Positions 23,201 to 38,200 of a stretch of DNA of 64,000 bases are shown one piece after another. A program made the position numbers and the translations under genes. Source of the DNA: Antedon mediterranea (taxonomy: Eukaryota > Echinodermata > Crinoidea > Comatulida > Antedonidae); contig NC_092674.1 in assembly GCF_964355755.1 (NCBI RefSeq), positions 317,001 through 381,000 on the forward strand, written 5' to 3'. The notes below the pieces were generated by a model, which did not search any database, had not been told where the DNA came from, and worked only from the letters and a program-made list of their open reading frames with translations. The first letter of the stretch is position 1; each line of letters begins with the position of its first letter.

Positions 23201-26200
23201 TCGGATACATAGATACTAATCGAATACGATTGTCCGTGAAAACGTGCGCCCTCTCGAAATGATCGAGCGAGGCTAACCCACACACGTGCGTGTTACATAC
23301 ACGGTCATCCCATGCACTCGATGTTGCGGGTACGAAACTCATGAATAACAAGTTAGAAACAACTTGTTGAGGCTGGGCGCGGCCGAGCCTAGGTAAGAAA
23401 AAACCTAAATAAAGGATGCCGTTGTAGATATAACAAAATATATTATTACAATAATATTGATTACAATTTAAAAAAAACATTGTTTTGATGAAATAGAAGG
23501 TGCGTCTTATACATCGACGATATAAAAAATACCGATATTTTACTCTCAGTTAGGGGGTGCGTCTTATACACAGGTGCGAATTATACACCGAAATATACGG
23601 TAGGTTATTTTTTGTATAGGTTATTTTTTGTATAGGTTATTTTTTGTATGGTTAATTTTTGTATAGGTTATTTTTTGTATAGGTTAATTTTTGTATAGGT
23701 TAATTTTTGTATAGGTTATTTTTTGTATAGGTTATTTTTTGTATAGGTTATTTTTTGTATAGGTTATTTTTTGTATAGGTTATTTTTTGTATAGGTTATT
23801 TTTTGTATAGGTTATTTTTTGTATAGGTTATTTTTTGTATAGGTTATTCAGGTATAATTTTATTTTTGAAGCATACATGTGTAAAAATAACAAAAAAATT
23901 AAAATTCTGTGAACCACTTTTTACCTTCATTCTTGTTTATTTTAAATTCAACACAACATTGTATTTGAACTGACACAACTAAGTAGAACACAGAACTGAA
24001 AAATGTCCTCGCGATTAAATTTTACATTAAAGATGGAGGAGAAAAAAATTTTCCTTCAATCGTTAAATTCACCACAAAGCGATCTAATTAGAGTTTTTTT
24101 ATGAGAAGTTATTTTTAAAATTGCTGGTCATGAAATAATGAGAAATATAACAGAGAGACAATATGACTTAGAAAACATCAATAAAAGACGACAGGAATGT
24201 ATTTATTCAAACAATTAAATGGCTAGTTGTAGATGACGGTCTCCAAAATGTGTAAAACTATGATATAAAGGAATTAAGTTTCATCCTGGCAGCATTAAAT
24301 CTAACTGGATTTGTGATTAGCAGGATGTTATAGATAATACAGCATTTGATTGGCCGATACTTTGTCTCTTTCCTGTCTTGATGGATGATCAAGTTAATGG
24401 TAACAGTGAAACAATTATGCTAAAGACAGATGATGGTAATGGTTATTGTTAAAAATATGAACAATATGAATAAAAAAAACAACATTTTTGATTGTGCAAC
24501 TGTGTTTGAAATAACGATGATGTCAATGAGTGTAACATGCTTAAGATATTAGAATTATTGTTTTAGTTCAAAGTTAATGTGTCTATAAATGATGAGATTG
24601 CTGGGTTATAGGGTATGTTTGTTAGTTTTTTGGTGTCAAGAATGTTATGTGGTGTCTGCAGGTCGTGCAGCTGTAGTTGAAATTTCACTGGTTCTGTTCT
24701 AAAGTGAAAGCCATGTTATTCTTCATTTAAAGGGACGTTAGTTTATTCATAATAGAGCGATTACAATAGGCCTACTTATATACAATTAGCATACTTTAAA
24801 TTGTTGTGATTGACTTTGTTATAAAAACTCTTTGAATAAACATTTTCACATCTTTTTTTTTTTATTGTTTAACTAGAATGATTTTGCTGTGAATATATAC
24901 AAATTTTAGATTAGATCTTACATAAGACAAAATCTTAAATTTGCTTGATGTTGTAGTTCTCAAAAAGACAGACAAGAATGCTCTAATGCCCTGTACATCA
25001 AGACACTTCCTTCCACAATGAAGTCTTGATAATTTTTCTCCGGAGGCATTCAACGTGTGCTGGAAGTAAAAGCGCAATAATAATGAGTTGAAATGAACAC
25101 ATGTCGGGTCTTGGTCATCTACTGTGTTATTCCATTGTGACTTAATATATGGAAGAATAAAACAAATCATTTTGATTATTGTAGCTTTAAAGAAAAATCT
25201 GTTATTCTAGCGTTTTATTCCAAAAAATATCTTTGAAATATGAATTTTCTGCTATATTTATTATTATTCAAGGTTTATTTAATTCAATTGTTATTGCAGT
25301 TAAAAAAATACCTGAATTACAACAATCATGACAATTTATAAAAATTGGATACATAATATAAAAACATTAAACATTAAAATTAACATCTCCATTGATCAAC
25401 AACATACAATTACAATTTAAAATATACATTATATGATAAAATACGATTATTAAAACAGAAATTTGGAACTGTCTGATATTGAATAATATTGCATTAGGCC
25501 CGGTTATTTAACGAGGTAAGGAATGGGGCTACGTTTGTATCGTTGTTTTGACACAGGGGATCGTATGGTGTTTCCTATTTCTTAAGTTGTACTTATGGGT
25601 TTCTTCTCTTAGGGGTGGTAACCATTCTTTAAATTCAGAATTAAGTAAAGAAGTACCAAATTTAATACATAGTTCGGTTCTTTGTTCCTTATGGGGTTGT
25701 AATTTTAAAATCGAACAGGCTGCTTCATATGAGACATAATTGTGACCTAAGATGATTCGACACGCACGTTTTTGTACTCTTTCAATAGCATTGGAATGTT
25801 CATCGGTAAGGTTTGGGTGCCAAACCGGTGTAGCATATTCTACCACAGGTCTAACGTAACTTAAGTAAATCATTAGAAGGTCAGGCTTTGGCAATGAAAA
25901 CTTAGTGAGAAGTTTGAGCATATGAATTCTACCATTAGCACGTTTGATCATATCTTGAACTTGGAGGTTCCATTTAAGATCGGAACTAATATGTAGGCCT
26001 AGAATTTTGACGGAGTCAACCACATTGATAATCTCGTTATTAATACTTAATGGATCAATAAAGTGCTGTTTTCATAAAAGTGACATCATAGAAGCACATT
26101 TACTTGGATTAAGTTTCATAAAATGTTCATTTGCCCAAACTGTTAACGAGTCCACTTCAATCTGCATATTGCGTCTATTGATATCGTTTCTAAATGTGGA

Positions 26201-29200
26201 CTCGATCATCGTCATATCATCAACATAAGGGTGGTAATTTTGTTCGATATGTCAACATCGTTATTCATGCAAAGGAATCCCAAAGGTCCTAATTTAGTTC
26301 CTTGTGGGATACCTGCGCGGAGAGTGACCACTTTAGAGTTAACACCTTGGTAGGAGACGTATTGTGATCTACTTGTTATACCCATGGCATGATTTCTGGT
26401 CTAGCACCAAGTGAAAGCATCTTAGGTATTAATACATTGTGATTAATGTTATCAAATGCTTTGCTATAATCTGTTATTAGTAGCCTAGATATTGAATGGG
26501 GCTAACGTATCTACTAGTTTGATGAGATAGTGACATGTTGATCTACCGGGACGATTACCAAACTGATTGGGGTCGAGTTTTATATAAATATCTCTCATCA
26601 ACCATTGAACGATAAAACCTTCGGCTACGGTACTTTCGCAAAATGGTCAGTGATAGGGCGAATTTTGTCATACGACGCAGGCTTTGTCTTAGGCATAGGG
26701 ACGACTTTTGCAGTTTTCCATTGATGAGGTACAATTCCGTTCTGGAATGATGTGTTGATTATTTCTGTTAATGGTCCACTGATTTCATACGCAAACTCTT
26801 TAACAATTTTTGCTGGGATATTACTTGGCCCGTTTGCTTTGTTGGCTTTAGTTCTTCTAAGCACATTGTATACTTCCCATGGGTAAACGAGTGGGCATTG
26901 GTGCAATGCAGGTAGATAAGCTGGAAGTTGTGTCTTGTTAAAAACTGGAATGCCTGCTGCAACTGACGTGAGGTTGTTATTTATCAGATTAGCAGCAGCT
27001 ACATAGTTGTTTTCGTCAATATCGGGAGGCATGTGTATTTTAACACAACTGGTTTTTCCGGTACCTACTAATTGTTTAATTTCTTTGTGCCATTGTGCTG
27101 GATTACTTTTTTTATGTTTCTCAATACGCGTATGGTAAAAATCTTTTTTTGCAAGCGATACCTCTTTGATAATTTTATTTCTTAGTTGTTTCATATTTTT
27201 CTTGTTTTGAGACCGAAATGCTATTTGTCTTTTCTGTATTAATTTCTTGATTTTTGGTGTCATCTATATTGTGTTTTACCACAGTACTATAAAGAACATA
27301 CTGAACTATGAGAATTATATGTTCGTTAAAATTAACATTACTATGTTAGTACTAATATCTGCTCATCCCATTTGTTGTAGGTGAAAGATGATCATGATGT
27401 ATCAAAAGCCCTTTAGACTTATTCAACAATAATCACTCTAAGTAAGATTAAAAAAGAACTTCCCCAGAGGTGTATTTTATTTCCGGCAAAAAAATTATAA
27501 AGTGTAGACACAAAATAATATAAGTAGGTTTTTTTATACTTCCTTTTGAATAATTTATGTAACTGTACTTAATCATGATTTGAGCTGATTTGTTGTCTTC
27601 CCATAGGCCATAATTGATCTAGATATCATTTTCAATAAATACTTTGGTCCTAGATAAATTCATAATGTCTTGTCAAGTGCTATGATACAATTTTGGTTGT
27701 TGAAATGAGATGCATAAGTTAATTTGGAATCTACTGTATTATAAAGCATTGTAGTCGCATATAATAGTTGACAACAGGATAAGAAGTCAAAATAAGATTA
27801 TAGTTTCAAAGAGACAATGTATCGTTTTAAATGCCAACGATAAAAATGTTCCTTACTTGTCGCCAGTATTATAAATGCTTTTTGCGTTCAGACGGATTTA
27901 GTAATTCAACGGATGTTTGTTAGTTAATTGAAGTTTATGTATTAATGTTGAAACTTTTTTTACTTTAACTTTTTGTATTTTGTACTTTAACCAGCCCAAA
28001 TGAGTAAGAAGTAGACTTGAGTGGGCCTAGGGTGCTTATTAAAACAGTCAATCAAATAAACTGTCTCCATTTACTAACCATTTCTTGATAGTTGACCATT
28101 GGTTGTTGGTCTACAGCCTTTTAAACCTAGAGGATTGATAGTGTTCTCCTGAAATCTAAAGTAGCATATTGACATTTAAAGGCAATGATGAAAAGTAATG
28201 AAAGGATTTTATAGAAAATTGCTAAACTCACTGCTAATTACTGCTAGTGGTAGAGTAAAGTGATTCTGTTCAATGCAATTATCGTCTTTTTCATTAAAAA
28301 AAAGTATCAATTTTAAACAAATCATGAAGTCAAATCACTGCCATTTGTTTTGTGCCAGTAAGAGTATCACCTAGTTAATACACATTTCACAAATAATATC
28401 TTGGGGCAAAAAAATCAGCTGTTTGGTGTGAAGTTAAATTAATTTTTCTTTGTTTATTCAAATGTATTGTGTTACAAAAATCAATTTTGTCTTATTCAAC
28501 TTTCAAGCCACACATCTTAAGCATTGAGGTATTATACTAAACACAAATGCTGTTATTATTATTGTTTGCAGTGTGAGTCATGTGTGATATTAGCCTTTTT
28601 AGCCTTTTCTATTAGTATTTTTTTCAAATTACACGCACACGTACAAATTATTACGCATGTATGTTCAATTACAATGAAGTACTGTAAATCAATCATTCAT
28701 CTGTCAAAACTTATATCAAAATCCTTTGAATATAATTATAGATTATTTTGTTTTACTTTTTCTGAGTAGGTTAAATGTTATGTTATTTAAAAGTTGAAGT
28801 TGTTTGTTTCATTTAGAACTAAATCATGCTTTTGTATATCGAAAAAAAAACAATTTGTTTTGCATAAAATTCAAATTTAACTTAATTTCTTGGAAATATA
28901 GCTTTAAAAATAATGAAAGATCGATGATAGTAGCTGTAAAGTGGTATAATAAAATTCCACTATATAAAAAATGAATATTGAGGACTTTTTAATCGAGAAA
29001 AAACATAGTTTGTCAGACCTTTGGTATGATAAAGACTGTACCAATACTGTATGAACAACAATGTGCCATTTATGTATCTTACTCCAGGGAAATATCTCCT
29101 TGGAGTAAATTCCCAAATTGCTCATAAAAATCTTTAATTTTACTTCACATTAACTTTTAGATTGGTAATTTGGCTGAAATATGCATCGAAAAAGTATTTT

Positions 29201-32200
29201 TTAATTTGTAAATAATTTGGCAATAACAACATTGATTTTTTAATTTCATTTTTAGTTAGTTCATTTATCGACCCAGAGACATCAAGTCTAATAGTTGTCT
29301 TGATCTATAATGCCTTGTTTAAATTGATATTCCAAAAATATGCTGAAAACAGGAAAATTGATGGGCTGTTAGTAGACTTCCTAAGTTTCTAAGAACTGAA
29401 TTAATATTATAGGGTAAGAAAGCTAAAACTTTGAACAATTGCTAAACATGTTTTGTGAAGTGATTAGGACTTTCATCTATCCTAACCTTTAGTATCAAAT
29501 TATAAAAATAGTTGCATAATGCCTGCCGTTCACCTGATCCATGCGTATACTGCCGACCATTCACCTACACCCTCTATTAATAAAATAATTTTAATTCAAC
29601 AAATGTATCCAACTCATTCACTTCCTGATGATTTATATAATAGATTCATTGAACAGCAACAGGATTTTGTTGTAATGATTCCTCTGAGCATAGAAATTAA
29701 GGAACTGGACAAATTATTCATTAGAAACAATTAAACTGAAACAACATTCCCTGGAGTGTGGACTTGTTTTAAAGCTAATCGTTAATTCTAATCGCCGATA
29801 AACGAACAGATTAATGCATGATGCCTTCTCAACCCGAGTTTAGTCATTTCTAACTGGATAGTCGACATTTATGTATTTTCCATTGCAAGCTCCTAAAATG
29901 TATGTACATCAGGGATTTTGCTTCCAAGAACATTTCACATGTGAATTAAATGACATGTTGTTTTCAAAATTTGTTACCGTAATTACTGATTTCTAATCAG
30001 GCCCGTATGCAGCATTTATAATGGGAGGGTGCGAGCGAAGCGAGCAACAATGGCTGGGGGCCAGGGGGCCGCCAAGGGCCCCCGGTGAGGGTCCAGGGGC
30101 CGAAGGCCCTGGAAAAATTTGCGTTATTTGACGTTCTAAAGACTGATGTAAGACTCTCTGTTGTGGCTTGGGCTAGTTGAACGATGGACACCAGAACTTA
30201 ACGCTTTCATGATGAGGCCAACTCAGCAGGGGTGGCGCCAGGATCTTCCCGACGCAGGGGCTACATTCCCCGACGAGGGGGCTATGCGAGCGAAGCGAGC
30301 ATCACTAGGCTGAGGGCCAGGGGCCGCCAAGGGCCCCCGGTGGGGGTCCAGGGGGCGAAGCCCCCGGAAGCAACGCGTTCTAGCGTCATTTGAGGTCTTT
30401 TTAATCAGATTTAGGGTAGCCATTTTTTCCATTTTTTATAATGCATAAATAAAATACTGCGTGCAAAAAAACGATGCGCGATGACTGTTTCAATCCATAT
30501 TTTTCAATTTAAAAAATAAAAGTTCAAAGAAAATTTTGAAAAATAGAGTTGGAGGTCCTGGAAATTGGACTTATTATACTTCAAAACATGAAAAAAAATA
30601 TATAAGTCCCTATCATGGGTTGTGACTGAGCTAAGAAATGTTTGAAAACTTAGAGATGTTAGGTCCCGGAAAATGTACTTCTTGTTCTTCGAAATATGAC
30701 CAGCTTTATTGTTGGGGCTGAGCTAAGAAAATGTTTAAAACTAGAGCTGCAGGTCTTCAAAAAATTGCATTTTATACTTTGGAAACATCAGGCCTAGAGG
30801 CTTAAAAAACGCAAGCGTAGACCTTTTTCAGTCGGGGAAAAAAGTTTATTCCTCCCAGGTGTATGCATGCGTACCATCTGGACTTCCGAGTGGTGAGAAA
30901 TTCATGACATACAGGATATTGAAAATGTAATAACTATAGCTATAATGTTGGCTAAGCGAAAATGGCATGTTTTTTTGTTTAGTAATGGATGAAAAATTTA
31001 TTTTAGGTGCCCCACGGTACAGAAGGTTACTTGTAAATTAAAAAATTGGTGAACAAACGAACAATTAACATAATTCGTTTTTGCTGTAGTGTAGCGTACG
31101 TCGACGCAGTACACGACGTAACCGTCGGTAAACTTCGCCTGGAAAATAACACATTACACATTTTGGTCCCTGGATGAAACTTGATATCACGCGTCTCGAC
31201 CCAACGTTGAACGATTCGTACAAAGGGATACCGCCAGACAAGTGCGTACCTAGCTATTGTTTAGTAGTAAGTTAGATCGCTAGCAATAATGAATGCATAT
31301 AAAGTGCATAATATCACTCTGACGTACTCTCACGGTCAATGAAACGTCGCGGTTTTCTAGGCGCTGAAGCTAGCTACGAAGTGAACGCGAACGCTTTTTA
31401 CTGCATTATATTCCCCGACAAAAAGTACACGTGTTCCCTGACGTTAAGTTGTATTTCTCCAGCAAACACTTTACCGCGTACCGCGTACATGAAGCGCTAA
31501 GCTATTGCTTGTCGTCACATGATCGACTGCGCATGTTTTACATCGAGTCAGTTCAGATTCCGTAATTTAATTACCGGTATTTTTTCAATTTATATTAGCA
31601 TATTTTTGTTTGTATACCATTGATAATGTAAATTTTGTATATATATAATGATATTGTCTTTAGTTAAACAAGACAAGAAAAAATACCAACCGAGGAAATA
31701 GTGGACCTTTTGGGACTTGGGGGGGGGGGGGTGCGTCTGCACCCAACGCACCCCCCCTGGATACGGGCCTGCTAATCCAAGTATTATGTAATTAAAGCAT
31801 AATAATACATGATTAATGATGTTTGTTATTCATTTACCCATCTTTTCTGAAAGACTTTTCTTTATAAATTAAAGTTCCCTTTATGGTTTTGATGTTTACA
31901 GTATTTAAATTTGTGTAATTTTATTGTCTTAACTACGCCAAGCAAAATGAATTTTAAGTGGACCAATAACATTTCTTGAATCTATAACATAATAATATTT
32001 TTAAAATATATCACAAATTTTTATAAATAAAATAGAATTATTTCAACAAATGCAATACTTCAGAAATGTTAGAAAAAATAGTTTAACTACAGTACTTAAA
32101 GTTTATTTGTTTTTTGAACTACTTTCCATTAAAGTTTAATGTGTAAACTCTACTTGCTGTGTTGACATGCTTTTAGAAATTCATTCTTTCAAAGCCCTAA

Positions 32201-35200
32201 CATTAAATTTATTTTAAACAATAAAATATACTAATAAAGTTGAATTGAGAACAGATTTAAAATGCTTTTATATTAAATACTACAGAACCTTTGTCTGTAA
32301 ATTAATTTTAAAGGCCTACGCTAAATCGCTTTTGAAAGTTTACAAAACATTTCATATATTTCCATGATTTATAAAATGTCATTTAAACACTAAAAGGTGG
32401 CATGTAAATATTGATGTTATGTAAAAGGCTAACACATGTTGCAATTTGATTTGTATTTCTATAAAGGTACAGTAGATCCTTTTATCCCATTATTCATCAG
32501 GTATTCAAGTCTCATATTAAAAGTTAATAGCTGCTTTGAATCATGAAACTGAAAATATTTCAAATGTCTTTAAGAAACAAAGTTAATGGTTTATTGTGTC
32601 AGTGACACATTTGGTACATTTCAAAAATACAAAATATATATTAATAAATGCATAAATTATTTAAATAATGTGAACATTATATATATATATTGGTTTCCAG
32701 GCTACATTTTGTAGGTATTTCCTGGATATTGAATATTTTTTACCATCACTATTTATTTTCACCACATATTTTGGAAACAGTACAGTGTTGTAGGTATGAA
32801 CAGTGGCTAATTTTTGTTCACAACCATGATTATTTATTTTCATGTAAATTACTGTATTCTTCAATACATTTTTTTACACATTGTAGTGAAATGCCTGTTG
32901 TTTGGCAGATAAATATCACTGTTATTGGTTATACTATGAATTATCGTATTAAACAACATATCTTTTGATCTCTATTCTCTCATAAAAACTAGCACAACAG
33001 GCGATAACAACATCCAGTCACTCGTCGGTTAACGTGTGGACAGAAAGTGATGCGTGTTTAGATGAGATTATCTGAGTATTCCTTTTGAATTTTAATTCTT
33101 TTTGTTCTTCCCCTGGTGTTAAAGATCTGCTATATTAGATTTCATATCTTGTAAATTGCACAAGTTTCATGTTACATCTAAATTCAAATTTTTTGTCAAA
33201 AAAAGTAAATGTATAATAATTGCAAAAAAATAGGTGAATATTATTGAGTTTTTAATTTATTTTACTTTGTATTACTATTAACTCATTAAAGGAAATAGGC
33301 AAATAGGGAGGAAGGTTTTCTTTAATAGGAACACAAATGTACATAAATTACCAACACACTTAGCCTAACTGCTCAAGAAAATTTGTTTTATAAAATCATC
33401 TTTATATCAAAGTGAAATCCTATGATGGATTATTAATGTAATGGAATGGTATGGCAATATTTGGAGCATTTCTTTCAGGCCATTTTTACCTGGTTCATGT
33501 TTGATTGACTTCAGCATATAGTGACATGACCATAGGATGAGCTGCTACTTGTGGTATCACAGGAGCACCTGCTGATGTTGAGCTTATAGCCTGGTGGGCC
33601 TAGTTAAATTAGGTTATAAACTGCTGTGAAACAATGTTAGAAAATATGAATATGACACACACTCAACTCAATGTTTGACAATTTTTTATCAGAAGGTCTA
33701 ATAAAAGTTTGATATGAAAATTGTGAGCCAATAATTCAAGCTTGAAATAATTTCATTTGGATCCTAATTAGTAATTTTCTGGAAGAGTTTTACCTTTCAT
33801 GCAACATTTAACATTTTAGAAATGTGTAAAAAATTCTATGACAATCAAAATATTGGATAAATAAAATGTAATACAACTTGAAAATTATGGTAATCTTTCC
33901 TAGTGAAAACAATGTGAATGTTAAGCTAACAGTGCAGCGACACTGCTTTAAAGACTCAAGATGGACTAATGATTAATAACAAAATCTCAACACAAACATT
34001 TTTGAGGAAGATCTCCTGATCTAGTTCTCCGGCACAGGTGTTGGCCTGATTATTTTTCTTCAAAATGCAATGCCCGTTTTTTTTTCTAAGTACACAAATT
34101 ACGTTTTTAGAAGAGACATGATTGTTGATTGTGACATTTGTCTGTGTTAAGTTAAATGATATTGACACAATTATTGTGCGCAATTGGTTTATGTAAATCC
34201 AGAGATCACCAGTGACAAAATGTTTCAAGGAAAATAGTTTGTCTAAAATAAAATCTTTATTATACTATTTCAATGGAACTTTTTATTAAGTAAAATTATA
34301 GTTGTGATAGAATCAAAATTTAAAATTTTACTAATATCATAGAAAAAAAGGCAAATGATACCCATTTTGCTGTTCTGGTAGTTTTTAGTCGCGTGAAAGC
34401 GACTCTATAGTTCACTATGTCGGTCGGTTGGTCGGTCTGTCGGTCTGTCTATCTGTCGGTCTGGTATCACTATGCATTTTATCGCTTTCTGACCTTATCT
34501 TGATATCAGTTTAATCTAGCTAGGTCAATTTTTCACAGTATATTCCTTATGGCCAGGAATCAATGTGGTTATGTTTTCACGGTGCGCAATAAAAAATTAC
34601 GCGGTCTACGCACGATTCAACGAAATCACGTTTGTAATCATATCTTCACAACCATGAATCACAATTAAATAAAATTTGGTACTCATAAATTTCAGGGCAT
34701 AAATCATCATATGGCAATACAATTACGTGCGTAGCGCATGTAACGCATGCGTACGCGCGCTTAAAATTTTCAAAATTTATTTTCGATGAAATAAGAGTAC
34801 GTTTCAGGCAATTTTTAGCGTTTACAAAATTGCCATGGGTGCGCATATTTTTGCGCGCGCACTGCGCGTTAAATGTTATTGCGCACTCTTTTTGCCCGAT
34901 TTCTGTTTTCTTGACTTACTTTTCAACTCGAAATTACGTTATACGAGCACGTCAAAAGATATAAATGTTTTTAAACATTTCAACATTTTTAAACATGTTC
35001 AGTAATTTCGGTCAGTGTAGTTCACTATGTCGGTCGGTCGGTCTGTCTGTCGGTCTGTCGGTCTGTCTGTCGGTCCGGTATCACTATGCATTGTAGCACG
35101 CGACTTAATGGCTGTTGGCCTTGTTTGTTTTAAGTTGACTATTTAGTTTTTTCAATTTTGTTTTACGTAATAAGATTGTTGATATAAAAAATAAGTGTTT

Positions 35201-38200
35201 CAGACATGTCTGTCATTCTATTTAATTCATCAATAAACTTTTACTTTTAATAGATATAATAAAATTCATTTATTCAAGAAATAGTTTGCATTAAGGCAAA
35301 ATATTGATTTAATTCTAACGTAATAAAATGCATTTATTCATCAAATATATAGTTTGTGTTGACGCAATACATTTATTTAATTCCGAGAAAAAAAATGAAA
35401 GAAAGCTGCTATTTTATAGTATTGATTAGTTAATACCATTGCTAGCCTGAAATGTATGATTTAAAAAATTGATTATTAACAAATTGTGACATTGTCGGTG
35501 TTCAATACAAAGACAGTTTCAATTCTACAAAATGAATATGGCATCCAATTACCATTGTATTTGAATATTGAAGACTTTGTGTATTAAATTAGATATGATT
35601 TATGATGTTATGGTGCCGAATTATCCTCCAAATCCATTATCAAGAACTATGCAGATAGCTTTATGAATGTTCAATCATTTTAATGACTGAATATCACAAT
35701 TTTAATATCTGTAATTTCAATATTTTTGCTCTTAACGGAGTTTTGAAGTTGAATTTGTTCATAAGTAGCAATATTTCATTTATGTTTGATCATTTTAATG
35801 TCAAATATTCATTTTAAATAAATTGTTTTCAAATACTCAAGGTATGTTTTACAAACTTTGATTCAATTTTGATATCCATGGTTTTTTTTCTATCTCATCT
35901 GACTAATAGAACACAAACTTGAAATATAATTTGTTATTCAATTTCAAAAGAATTTTTTTTTAAATCATGAACGCTTCTTGTACAGATGGTTTGCTGGCAA
36001 ACCAATACATGGACATTAATTGCTTATTAGATTTGCTGTCTTCTCTTAGACTTTGTATCATCCTTTTACAGCCCTTCTGATAATATTCATTTACTAGTTT
36101 TATATCCTTTGTTCTCTGATTCATAATTACGATGATACACCAGTAGGACTATAATCTCCTTCAATACAAATCAAACAATATTTAATTTATTTTTGTAAAG
36201 CTTAATTTCTTGTGCCAAATATATGTAAGGAAAGATTTTTGCTGTTGGATGTAGTTGAAATGAAATATAAAAAAATAAATATATGGATATAATAATCTAC
36301 ATGGAAACTTTTGTCCAGTGCAATATTCGTAAACTGTCAACTTCGTTCGTCTTGAATAATTTAAGTAGGTCTGATTTTATGCACATCATATCCGCTTACA
36401 ATCCACTGTATTGTAATGGTCATTTTGCTAGTAATCACTTCTATATACTGAATTAGTTATATAGGTCTGTGTTGTATAACATTAAAATAATATTTTACAA
36501 TTTTCTTTGTTTTAAAACCATTTTCTCTGTAGACATCTGTAAAACCTGACATACTTAAACTGTCTTTGTTTGATAAGACTATTTCATCTCAGGAGATTAA
36601 GATGAATAAATGGCACTAAAAACATATTTACTGTCAAAGTACCATTATATTCTATTCTCGTTATAAATATTATATGGAATCATAAAAGCACATTTTTATT
36701 TATTTTTATAGCACTAGACCTACATTATAATTTTAAATGTTCTATTTTCAGAATTTCATTACCTTTTTATTAACTGGTTTTTAAAACCATTTTTCCATAT
36801 TTTTGAAAGATTTAACAATTATAGATATTAGTTTCTTTTAAGTGTTGAAATGGCCAGTTTATGTCACAAAATACTTTTTCACTTTGACCAAAAAATTATT
36901 TGATACATCTTATTTTTTCATGTTTTGGGACAATACAATTGTACGCTTTTTTTGGTTATTGAGAAGTTTTATTATTAATGTTCAATCCAATAATTTAGTG
37001 TTAGCCGAGACAAGGATAATGGAATCATTTCTATTTTCATCATTTCTATTTTAAAAAGATTGGGTAAACCTTCGTCGGTCTTAATTCCAGATTTTGCTTC
37101 ATTCTGTTAACGAGTATAACCATACTTTTCAGTTCATACTTAACACATGAATAGTGATGTGCGAGTGTAAGTAATAACTATGCTTCTTGATGTATCATTG
37201 GCCTTGAGAATTTGAAATGCGTTGAAAAACTGAATAGCAATATGTTGAAATTAATTTGTTTTTGTTATTGCTCGATAATATGGCTCCAATAAGCATATTG
37301 AAATGTCACTAATTGATCATAGCTCAAGTCAGCCTTTACAAATTGAGAGATCAATCAATAATATTAAAATTCATTAGAAATGAAAAAGTGAATTATGTAG
37401 GCCTATGTGTGTATTATATGTAGGCCTATTTGTATTAATATTTTACTACAATCAAAATAAGTGCTAAAGTAAAATATAACAACTATATATACAAAGAACT
37501 GTGATTCTTACTTGATTATTTACAAAACTATACATATACATTTGATTATCATAAAAACCTGTAAATTACAAAAATGTGCTAAATATACAGAAACTACTAT
37601 GTATTTACTGTATGCTTGATGATCAAGGTTATTATTATGTGACATTAGATTCCAACTTCATTAGTTTAGCGAAAAAAAACTAGAAAAATCTAATTTGAAA
37701 CATGGACAGATTAATTGCTTCAATTATTTAACTGTGACTATAGTTACTGTAACAAAATTGGCGTGTGTTGTATCACTTCACGAACCCAATACACAATTTG
37801 TGATCGGTGGCATGTGTCTCCATTTAAAAAGACCTTTGAAAGTGTGCAATCAGCTATTAAAATATAATTGAGGAAAACATTAGAGGTGAGAAGTACAAAT
37901 GATTTGACAGCCAATCTTTGGTCTGGTGGGAATTCTGTATTACCTATGCTTTGACTCCATGGGTTATTGATTTGTAAAAGATAAAGCAGCAGTATTGTAA
38001 ACCAACAACTGAAAAATATTATGGGTCTTTGGCAATTAAATAAAAATGGAATTGCATTTCATATATTTTGTAAAGTTCCACTAAATGGGCATGGAAAATT
38101 GAAAAATGAAAGATGGAAATTCCATAGTAAGGGCCTGTTCGTAGGGGTTGAAAATACCAGCTTATTCCCGATTTCCGTTCGCGTGATCCAATTAACTTTT

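Noticed and set aside
28524-28769. 81-codon open frame in TMTC4 intron 3
   Set aside because: Low-complexity AT-rich translation with no domain.
29519-29734. 71-codon open frame in TMTC4 intron 3
   Set aside because: No recognisable domain, no splice sites and no supporting context.
30223-30432. Proline/Arg-rich open frame
   Set aside because: Falls in the GC-rich modules of the 29998-31771 transposon and has no family similarity.
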